Positions 35,331 to 41,771 of a stretch of DNA of 50,932 nt are shown here, in pieces. This stretch comes from Bacteroides luti (GTDB lineage Bacteria > Bacteroidota > Bacteroidia > Bacteroidales > Bacteroidaceae): positions 1 through 50,932 of the forward strand of contig NZ_FQTV01000023.1 in the NCBI RefSeq assembly GCF_900128905.1, written 5' to 3'. The notes under the pieces are model-generated. The model had not been told where the DNA came from, did not search any database, and saw only the letters and a list, made by a program, of their open reading frames with translations. Positions within the stretch are counted from its first letter, which is position 1; every line of letters starts with the position of its first letter. The translations under genes were made by a program, and so were the position numbers.

Positions 35331-36010
35331 TAAAAGTTCTACTGGTTGAGGATGATGAAAACCTGAATTATATTATTAAGGGAAGCCTTGAGGATATGAT
35401 TGGAGGATATAATGTTATGCCTGTGCTAAATGGTAAAGAGGGTTTGAAAGCATGGAAGGAGTTTAAACCGGATATTATAGTATCTGACGTTGAAATGCCA
35501 TTGATGGATGGAAATGAAATGGTACAAATAATTCGTGAAACAGATGGTGATACTCCTATTGTTTTTGCTACTGCCAAAGGTTCACCAAAGGATGTTACTA
35601 TCGGTTATCATTCCGGCGTGAATAATTATATAAAGAAACCTTTTCTTCCCGAAGAGCTTGATGCACATATTCAGGCGCTACTGAAACTTAAGAATGGCGT
35701 AAGATCTAGAAACGAAAAAAATATATTCACATTAGGGAATTATCATTTTGATGCAGAACGGTTAGTATTACAGTTCGATTCGCAATCGTGGAACCTTACC
35801 GCCCGCGAAGCACAGATTCTTCAACTGCTCTGCGAAAACAGGGGAGAGATTGTAAAACGAGACGATATTCTTGAAAACATTTGGGGAACAAGTGATTTTT
35901 ATACATCACGTAGCCTGGATGTATTTATCAAAAAACTACGTACTTATCTGTCAGCTGACTCTTCAATCTCCATACGCACAGTAAAATGTGTAGGACTTAT
36001 TTTGAACTGA
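35327..36010 (+). CDS. OmpR-family response regulator
   Basis: 227 residues. Receiver domain (1-120) with VEDDEN (acid pocket), phospho-acceptor Asp54 in SDVEMPLMDG and KKPF near 105. Winged-helix DNA-binding domain (about 130-225) with LTAREAQILQLLCENRGEIV and FIKKLRTYL. It overlaps the kinase by four bases (ATGA). It probably controls the divergent peptide/export genes and possibly the TGTACA array just downstream at 36030. Confidence 0.88.
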   Translation: MIKVLLVEDDENLNYIIKGSLEDMIGGYNVMPVLNGKEGLKAWKEFKPDIIVSDVEMPLMDGNEMVQIIRETDGDTPIVFATAKGSPKDVTIGYHSGVNNYIKKPFLPEELDAHIQALLKLKNGVRSRNEKNIFTLGNYHFDAERLVLQFDSQSWNLTAREAQILQLLCENRGEIVKRDDILENIWGTSDFYTSRSLDVFIKKLRTYLSADSSISIRTVKCVGLILN

Positions 36011-36029
36011 CTATTTAAATTATTAAATC

Positions 36030-36105
36030 CTTGTACAAAAGAATGCATTCTTCTGTACAAAACAATTAATTCTTTTGTACAGAAGATCTCTTTGTTTTGT
36101 ACAAG
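36030..36105. repeat. 76-bp palindrome with four TGTACA boxes at 22-bp spacing
   Basis: TGTACA occurs at 36032, 36054, 36076 and 36098, exactly 22 bases apart. The whole block is an inverted repeat centred on TTAA at 36066-36069, and 32 of 38 arm positions are complementary. The first two boxes read TGTACAAAA and the last two TTTTGTACA. It starts 20 bases after the response-regulator stop. It could be a cooperative operator array, or a very large hairpin that also ends the two-component transcript. Confidence 0.65.
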
Positions 36106-36320
36106 AGAAAATAAAGCATTCGCCAGCCTTTTATTTTTCGTTAGAAGGTCTGCTTCTTTATATATTAAAGACCTATACCCCCCCTCTTAATTATTAGTAT
36201 TCTTTGGTGAAATATCATTATAAGTAGGTATTTGGTAATAGCTTTTTATGAGCTTATTTTGCAGTATAAAATTAAATGATTTATTATTTATTAGTTAGAA
36301 CAAATAATAATTAGAAGAGA

Positions 36321-36343
36321 GTGTGATATGTAGAATATTGCAC
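36321..36343 (+). promoter_or_regulatory. Accessory-island operator, copy 1
   Basis: A 23-base dyad with half-sites GTGTGATAT and ATATTGCAC around GTAGA. Near-identical copies are at 40068 (19 of 23) and 45453. It sits directly upstream of the -33 box of the AAA ATPase promoter, as expected for an operator. Confidence 0.65.
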
Positions 36344-36347
36344 TTTT

Positions 36348-36380
36348 TTTGTTTATATACAATAAAATATTCTATATTTG
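36348..36380 (+). promoter_or_regulatory. Promoter of the AAA ATPase/DUF4276 operon
   Basis: TTTG at 36348-36351, 21-base spacer, TATATTTG at 36373-36380. This is a full match to the Bacteroidetes consensus. The start codon at 36413 follows after 32 bases. Confidence 0.65.
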
Positions 36381-36412
36381 TTTTGCAGAATCAACTTCGA
36401 AAAAAAAAGATA

Positions 36413-37468
36413 ATGGATAGAATAGTAATTAAAGGGTATAAATCTTTCAAAGAACTAGATATTGAACTCCGCAATATTAATGTACTTATTGGTTCTAATG
36501 GTTCTGGAAAGAGTAATTTTTTATCTTTTTTTGAGTTCCTAAATCGACTTTACGAGCAAAAACTTCAGGAGTATGTAGCCTTGAATAGCGGTGTTGAAAA
36601 AATGCTTCATAAAGGAAGTAAAATTACAGAAGAAATTAATGCAAAGATCTATTTTAAACAGAATGCTTATTCATTTGATCTGAAAAAAGGAGATGATTAT
36701 TTTGTTTTTCTCAATGAATCAATTTGGTATAATAAGGGAGGGATTTATATTAATAAATTGAAGAGTGAAGCAAATATTAAGTCTTATTCCGGCATGTCAA
36801 GAGGTGATTATATTAAAAAGTACCTGACAGATATAAAGAAATACCATTTTCACGATACAGGAAAAAATTCCCCTTTTACAAAAGACAGTAATATACGTAA
36901 CGATATTTATTTTCTTTATGAAAAAGGGGATAATTTGGCTGCTTATTTGTGGAGTATTCAAGATAAACATCCAATTGTTTATAACCGTATTCTGAGAATG
37001 ATTCAGAGCATAGCTCCTTACTTCTCTGACTTTTATTTTTATCCGGGAGCTTCTGATACTGTTCGTCTGCAATGGCAGGATAAGTACAGTTCTACAATTT
37101 ACGGTCCAACAGATTTGTCGGACGGAACATTACGCTTTATAGCTTTGGCTACACTCTTTCTGCAACCTGTTTTACCAGGTTCTATAATTATTGATGAGCC
37201 GGAACTAGGACTTCATCCATTAGCGATACAAAAACTTGCCGGCATGATAAAATCTGTTGCTGCAAAAGGTACTCAGGTAATTATTGCTACACAAAGCACT
37301 GATCTGGTAAGCTTGTTTGAACCAGACGATGTAATAACCGTAAATCAGAATAATGGAGAAACAACATTGCAACGTTTATCAAGCACTGATCTCTCTCAGT
37401 GGTTGGAGGACTATTCTTTGGGCGATTTGTGGAAGCAAAACATTATAAAAGGGGGGCAGCCGCAATGA
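36413..37468 (+). CDS. AAA_21/RecF-like ATPase of an ATPase-DUF4276 pair
   Basis: About 351 residues from the ATG at 36413; the open frame extends 30 codons upstream but crosses the promoter. ABC-type ATPase with Walker A IGSNGSGKSN (about 25-34), a long insert, signature-like LSDGTLRFIAL (about 234), Walker B SIIIDEPELGLHP and switch TQST. The next gene overlaps by ATGA and encodes a TOPRIM-like DUF4276 protein. This pairing resembles PARIS (AriA/AriB) and other ATPase-TOPRIM defence pairs. A housekeeping role is less likely given the neighbourhood. Confidence 0.72.
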   Translation: MDRIVIKGYKSFKELDIELRNINVLIGSNGSGKSNFLSFFEFLNRLYEQKLQEYVALNSGVEKMLHKGSKITEEINAKIYFKQNAYSFDLKKGDDYFVFLNESIWYNKGGIYINKLKSEANIKSYSGMSRGDYIKKYLTDIKKYHFHDTGKNSPFTKDSNIRNDIYFLYEKGDNLAAYLWSIQDKHPIVYNRILRMIQSIAPYFSDFYFYPGASDTVRLQWQDKYSSTIYGPTDLSDGTLRFIALATLFLQPVLPGSIIIDEPELGLHPLAIQKLAGMIKSVAAKGTQVIIATQSTDLVSLFEPDDVITVNQNNGETTLQRLSSTDLSQWLEDYSLGDLWKQNIIKGGQPQ

Positions 37469-38118
37469 AAAGGATTATAATAATAAACGAAGGCCCCACC
37501 GAACAGGAATTTTGCAATGATGTATTGCTTAATTATTTTATTTCAAAGGACATTTTAATAGAAACACCGACAATCAAGTCTACTAATGGAGGTATTGTTG
37601 CCTGGGGGAATTTGAAGAAGCAGATAGAAGCACATCTTAAACATGATTCTACAGCTTATGTTACTACATTGTTTGATTATTATGGAATAAAGGATTCGTA
37701 TAATTATCCTCGTTGGCAGGAAGCTAAAAGTATCGTAGATAAAAGTGATCGACTCGACTTTTTGGAAGAGGCAATGCGTAGTGATTTATCTCCCGAAATT
37801 CGTCAACGTTTTATCCCTTACATACAGTTACATGAGTTTGAAGGTTTACTGTTCTGCGATATAGATATCTTTAGAAATAATTTTGAACCTAAAGAAGCTA
37901 ATTTTGTAGAACTAGAAAGTATTATTAATCGATTTAGTAATCCAGAAGAAATAAACAATGGTGCCGCTACTGCTCCATCGAAAAGATTAGAAATATTAAT
38001 TCCCGGTTATTTAAAAGTTGTATATGGTGCTTGTCTTGCGTCGGATCTTGGCCTTAATAAGATAAGAGAAAAATGTCCTCGATTCAATAGTTGGATTGAT
38101 AAAATGGAATCAATTTAG
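37465..38118 (+). CDS. DUF4276 family protein (TOPRIM-like partner)
   Basis: About 217 residues from the ATG at 37465, which overlaps the ATPase stop. RIIIINEGPTEQEF at the N-terminus carries the conserved Glu of TOPRIM-like folds. TTLFDYYG (about residue 70) supplies the acidic position, and LHEFEGLLFCD is characteristic of DUF4276. The family is usually found next to an AAA_21 ATPase. By analogy with AriB of PARIS it may be the nuclease or effector held in check by the ATPase; this is inference. Confidence 0.72.
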   Translation: MKRIIIINEGPTEQEFCNDVLLNYFISKDILIETPTIKSTNGGIVAWGNLKKQIEAHLKHDSTAYVTTLFDYYGIKDSYNYPRWQEAKSIVDKSDRLDFLEEAMRSDLSPEIRQRFIPYIQLHEFEGLLFCDIDIFRNNFEPKEANFVELESIINRFSNPEEINNGAATAPSKRLEILIPGYLKVVYGACLASDLGLNKIREKCPRFNSWIDKMESI

Positions 38119-38129
38119 AAAGAGATTAT

Positions 38130-38444
38130 ATGGATACAGACGATTTAACCGATGAAGCTTATGAAGCAATTATATTCGAAGCAGAAAACTTCCATCATGA
38201 TCTGACATTACAATTTGGACTTTTATCATATAACTGCGAAGATGAAGAAGAATATATAGAGTCATCTAAGAAACTAATTAAGCAGTTACTTAAATGTAAT
38301 AATTCAGAATTAGAAGATATTTTCTTTGAAGATATCCCTACCAAGAGTGAACTGAATAGGGTCTTGAAACGGATAAAGGATAACATCTTAAATGTAGAAA
38401 ATAATACGTATAAATGTACCACAAATACAGATGAGGATGAATAG
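38130..38444 (+). CDS. Small acidic protein, unknown
   Basis: 104 residues, strongly acidic (MDTDDLTDEAYEAIIFEAEN, C-terminal TNTDEDE), predicted helical, no signal or membrane segment. It follows the DUF4276 gene by 11 bases, so it may be a third member of that operon. The acidic charge would suit a DNA-mimic or inhibitor, but nothing specific is recognised. Confidence 0.5.
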   Translation: MDTDDLTDEAYEAIIFEAENFHHDLTLQFGLLSYNCEDEEEYIESSKKLIKQLLKCNNSELEDIFFEDIPTKSELNRVLKRIKDNILNVENNTYKCTTNTDEDE

Positions 38445-38479
38445 AAACGTATTACATCTTATAAGAAAGTAAAAAGTTT

Positions 38480-39508
38480 ATGGCAGATAATTATTTAGAA
38501 AATCAGTACGAGCAATATCAGGCAAGAAAGGCAGCATGGGAAAAAGCTAATAAATACGGTAAGAAGAAAACAACTACAGTTAATAAGACTAAACCAGAAC
38601 AGCCGTTTGCAGCCTCTGAAACTGATGCTAAGAATAAATTCGTTTATATAAAACTAGATGCATTTACAAGCGGAAAGTCGAAAGGGAATCCTGCCGCCTG
38701 TCTGTTCCTCAATAAAGATCAGCAATTAACAGAAGAAGAAATGCTAAGCATAGCAAAAGATCACAAAGGATTTGTGTCCGAAGTGGTTTATTGCAGTCCG
38801 CTTGCCGAAAATGCATACAGATTACGTTACTATTCTTCCGAGTGTGAAGTTGAATTCTGCGGACATGGAACTATTGCCTGTATGTATAATCTGGTAAAAA
38901 GTAATAAAGAGCTGCAACTGGTTAAAGAAATTACAATTAAAACCAATAAAGGAGATTTGGCGGTATATAACGAACTTCAGTCACTCGATGCCGTATTTAT
39001 CACAGCTCCCAATCCTGAATATCTTGAAGTAAAACCTTCGTTGGCAGATATAGCCACGAATCTTCAGGCTGCTGTTGAAAGTATTGATCAGCAACACCCT
39101 GTTATGTTGATAGATGCAGGCTTAAGAACACTGATAGTTCCGATTGTGAATTTGGATAATATCCTTGCTCTGCATCCGGATGAGCCAAAGCTGAAAGAAT
39201 TCTGCCTCAATAACGATATAGATATAATACTCGTTTTCACCAACGACGTAGCTGACAAATCAAATAAAATAAGAACCCGTGTCTTTGCTCCGAAGTTTGG
39301 CTATCTTGAAGATCCCGCAACAGGTTCAGGAAATTCAGCAATGGGATATTATATGCTGAAGCATGAGATGTGGAACGGTCAGCCTGTATCAATAGAACAG
39401 AATGGAGAAAAAGATCTCTTTAATATTGTGAAGCTTAATACCAAAGATGGCAAAGTCCTTTTTGGTGGTAATGCTGTTGTTAAGATTGATGGAGAATATC
39501 ATTTATGA
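38480..39508 (+). CDS. PhzF-family isomerase with basic N-terminal extension
   Basis: 342 residues. Residues 1-52 are an extra, lysine-rich tail with YEQYQARKAAWEKANKYGKK. The PhzF fold follows: LDAFTSGKSKGNPAACLFL, VEFCGHGTIACMYN (about 132-145) and YLEDPATGSGNSAMGYYM near the C-terminus. PhzF proteins are trans-dihydrohydroxyanthranilate isomerase-like enzymes, mostly of unknown substrate. A second PhzF at 44640 lacks the tail. The tail may bind nucleic acid or a partner. Confidence 0.78.
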   Translation: MADNYLENQYEQYQARKAAWEKANKYGKKKTTTVNKTKPEQPFAASETDAKNKFVYIKLDAFTSGKSKGNPAACLFLNKDQQLTEEEMLSIAKDHKGFVSEVVYCSPLAENAYRLRYYSSECEVEFCGHGTIACMYNLVKSNKELQLVKEITIKTNKGDLAVYNELQSLDAVFITAPNPEYLEVKPSLADIATNLQAAVESIDQQHPVMLIDAGLRTLIVPIVNLDNILALHPDEPKLKEFCLNNDIDIILVFTNDVADKSNKIRTRVFAPKFGYLEDPATGSGNSAMGYYMLKHEMWNGQPVSIEQNGEKDLFNIVKLNTKDGKVLFGGNAVVKIDGEYHL

Positions 39509-39521
39509 TTTAGAAATAAAT

Positions 39522-40073
39522 ATGAATATTTACATTGCATTGCTTAGAGGTATTAATGTAGGCGGAAAGAATATCATAAAGATGACTGAGCTGAAGAAAG
39601 TCTTTGATTCAATTGGACTTTGTGAAGTGCAGACGTATATTCAGAGCGGTAATGTTATATTCAAATCCAATGAAGAAGAAGCTGTTCTTCAATCTAAAAT
39701 AGAAGATAACATTGAGTCGGCTTTGGGGTTTCCGGTAAAGGTGGTGTTGAGAACTTTGGCTGAGTTAGAAGATATAATCCTTGATTGTCCTTTCTCAAAG
39801 AATGAAATTTCGGAAGCTGAATCTTTGTCAGACAAAGAATGCTTGTATGTAGCGTTGTTGTCTACAGCTCTCCAAAAAGAGAAAACAGAATATCTTAACG
39901 CATATAGAAGTGATAGCGATGATTATCGGATTATAGGTAGAAACGTGTATCTTTTATTTCGCAATAGCATTAGTAAATCTAAGCTTGCCAATAATGTTCA
40001 GAAACTTGATGCGGCAGTAACCGTTCGCAATTGGAAGACTTTAAACAAGCTTGTTTTGCTGGCAAAAGAGTAA
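39522..40073 (+). CDS. DUF1697 family protein
   Basis: About 183 residues from the ATG at 39522. Begins MNIYIALLRGINVGGKNIIK and continues QTYIQSGNVIFKS, the hallmark of DUF1697, with a C-terminal VTVRNWKTLNKLV. Cytosolic, function unknown. It follows the PhzF gene by 13 bases and is probably co-transcribed. Confidence 0.8.
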   Translation: MNIYIALLRGINVGGKNIIKMTELKKVFDSIGLCEVQTYIQSGNVIFKSNEEEAVLQSKIEDNIESALGFPVKVVLRTLAELEDIILDCPFSKNEISEAESLSDKECLYVALLSTALQKEKTEYLNAYRSDSDDYRIIGRNVYLLFRNSISKSKLANNVQKLDAAVTVRNWKTLNKLVLLAKE

Positions 40074-40090
40074 TATGCAGGATATTGCAC
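40068..40090 (+). promoter_or_regulatory. Accessory-island operator, copy 2
   Basis: The dyad has half-sites GAGTAATAT and ATATTGCAC around GCAGG, matching copy 1 at 19 of 23 positions. It overlaps the last codons of the DUF1697 gene and is followed at once by TTTG (40092-40095), a possible -33 box, with only a weak TATTTAAA at 40115 as -7. It lies about 50 bases before the XRE regulator gene, as for an autoregulatory site. Confidence 0.62.
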
Positions 40091-40141
40091 TTTTGGGTCT
40101 TATATTTAATATAATATTTAAATGGGCAAAATAATGCACTT

Positions 40142-40348
40142 ATGGATTTCTACGATATTATAAAAGACAGACGAGTCTTGCTCAATATTACTCAGCAAGA
40201 CCTGGCAGATATTTCCGGTGTTAGTCTTCGGACCATAAAAGCTATAGAAAAAGGTAATGGTAATCCATCTATCGATACTCTTAGAAAAATAGCCGATGCA
40301 CTAGGACTTGAGTTGATAATGAAAGTTAGAGAAATACCTAAATTATGA
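40142..40348 (+). CDS. XRE-family (HipB-like) transcriptional regulator
   Basis: 68 residues, a single Cro/C1 helix-turn-helix: LNITQQDLADISGVSLRTIK (helices 2-3), then AIEKGNGNPSIDTLRKIADAL. Similar to the DNA-binding antitoxin HipB. Its stop overlaps the next start by ATGA, so the downstream DUF3800 protein is its immediate partner. A dyad shared with two other operons lies just upstream, so this protein is the leading candidate to bind it. Confidence 0.82.
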   Translation: MDFYDIIKDRRVLLNITQQDLADISGVSLRTIKAIEKGNGNPSIDTLRKIADALGLELIMKVREIPKL

Positions 40349-41037
40349 GTAATAAGACTTTTAATGTTTATTGCGATGAAAGTACCTATCTAGAGCATGA
40401 TAGGCAGCCGTATATGGTTTATGCATATGTAAGTATTGCATACAACCAAATAAAACTTGCTAAAGAACAGATCAAGTGTATCAAGCAAAGACATGGCTAC
40501 GGTAATGAATATGAATTGAAATGGACATCTATTTCGGAAAAAACTTTTCCACTTTATAAAGAAATTGTAGATTATTTCTTTATGACTGATATGAATTTTA
40601 GAGCTGTAATTGTCGATAAGTCTCAAATAGATAACAATCGTCCGGAATATACCTTTAATGATTTTTACTATCGAATGTATTTTCAGCTTTTGCATCATAA
40701 AATGGATATGGAAAGTACTTACAATATATATTTTGATATAAAGGATACTTGCAGTCAAGGTAAATTACACAAATTGCAGGAGATACTAAAATGGAATGCT
40801 TCAATCCGAAATTTCCAATTTATAAAATCGTATGAAAGTCATTTTTTACAGATTGCAGATGTATTGATGGGTGCTATTAATTATCATTTACGAATAGAAA
40901 AGCAAACACTTGAGGGAAAGAATGTTGGAAAACTGAAGATTGTCGATATTATTCAAAAGCATACTAAACTTCCACTAAACCAAACTACGCTAAAGTGTGC
41001 AAAGAAGTTTAATTTATTTTTTATTGCATTAAAATGA
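40345..41037 (+). CDS. DUF3800 protein (RNase H-like fold)
   Basis: 230 residues. The N-terminus NVYCDESTYLE has the D-E pair typical of DUF3800. The C-terminal part has LQIADVLMGAINYHLR, the Q-x-A-D-x-x-x-G-A motif. The family has an RNase H-like fold and often lies in mobile or defence islands; it may be a nuclease. Translation is coupled to the XRE gene upstream and a nuclease-like gene follows after seven bases. Confidence 0.75.
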   Translation: MSNKTFNVYCDESTYLEHDRQPYMVYAYVSIAYNQIKLAKEQIKCIKQRHGYGNEYELKWTSISEKTFPLYKEIVDYFFMTDMNFRAVIVDKSQIDNNRPEYTFNDFYYRMYFQLLHHKMDMESTYNIYFDIKDTCSQGKLHKLQEILKWNASIRNFQFIKSYESHFLQIADVLMGAINYHLRIEKQTLEGKNVGKLKIVDIIQKHTKLPLNQTTLKCAKKFNLFFIALK

Positions 41038-41044
41038 TAAATCA

Positions 41045-41584
41045 ATGTCACTAGATATATTGAAGAAATATCCAGAACTGCTAGAAATACTTTTTTTAGA
41101 TCCTGCCAGCAGAATAAATGTTTTAAAGAGTATTTATACTAGGGATATACAAGATAATCCTTCTTTTAGGTTTCGAGGTAAGCAAATATATCCTATTAAA
41201 TCTGATGGTCAGATTGATATGGATAGAGAGTTTACTCATCTTACTTGCGAAAATGTAGAAGATGTCGATAAAGATGGCAGAAAATATTCAAGGAGAGTTT
41301 TTGAGAAAGACCGTTCTTCAAGATTACATTGGATTCGGTTTCATATTGAAGAACGTTTGCCTGATAATATTTTTGTTTTTAGTGTTGAGGAACGCGATGA
41401 AAAGAAAAGAGAAAATATTGTAAGAACCTATATTTATGACAATTTTGAGAAATATATAATAGTCTTAGAACCTCAACGTAATCGGACATCTTACTATTTA
41501 TTGACTGCATACTATTTAAATAAACCTTATGCTGAAAAACAAATAAAAAAGAAAATGAATAAGAAATTAGATACCATTGTTTAA
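41045..41584 (+). CDS. Possible PBECR-type nuclease (barnase/EndoU/RelE-like)
   Basis: 179 residues. The C-terminal third reads KYIIVLEPQRNRTSYYLLTA followed by YYLN and a basic tail (KKKMNKK). This resembles the RNase-fold toxins of the phage-Barnase-EndoU-ColicinE5/RelE superfamily, where a strand with R/Q/N residues and a terminal LLTAY strand recur. An upstream LHWIRFHIEERLP could supply the active-site His. Context (XRE antitoxin-like protein, DUF3800) fits a toxin role. The call rests on a weak motif. Confidence 0.5.
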   Translation: MSLDILKKYPELLEILFLDPASRINVLKSIYTRDIQDNPSFRFRGKQIYPIKSDGQIDMDREFTHLTCENVEDVDKDGRKYSRRVFEKDRSSRLHWIRFHIEERLPDNIFVFSVEERDEKKRENIVRTYIYDNFEKYIIVLEPQRNRTSYYLLTAYYLNKPYAEKQIKKKMNKKLDTIV

Positions 41585-41591
41585 AAAAGCA

Positions 41592-41623
41592 GGGCTCGAT
41601 TTATATCTAGATAAACCGAGCCC
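41592..41623. terminator. Hairpin after the XRE-DUF3800-nuclease operon
   Basis: GGGCTCG pairs with CGAGCCC, and pairing continues as TTTAT/ATAAA after one mismatch. On the plus strand no T-run follows; on the minus strand the stem is followed by six Ts. It may terminate in either direction or stabilise the 3' end. Confidence 0.55.
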
Positions 41624-41771
41624 CGAAACTCCTTCTAATTTTAGATGAGCACTGCAAAGATGCGACATTTATTATATATATGCAAATATAGTGAATAGAA
41701 AAATAACTATTTAACATGCATTAGTCGCCTTGTTTTGAGGTGAATAACTACAATGAATTTGAAAAGTATTA

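Larger units (their letters stand above)
36011..36412. other. Intergenic region with a large palindrome and a promoter
   Basis: No ORF. It contains the 76-bp TGTACA palindrome at 36030-36105, a C-run near 36179-36185, then the operator at 36321-36343 and promoter at 36348-36380. The remaining bases are AT-rich. Confidence 0.5.

Noticed and set aside
41674..41697. Possible fourth copy of the accessory-island dyad before the TOTE gene
   Set aside because: Only the central ATATGCAAATATA part is similar, with a length change and no matching outer half-sites. It is too weak in AT-rich DNA.
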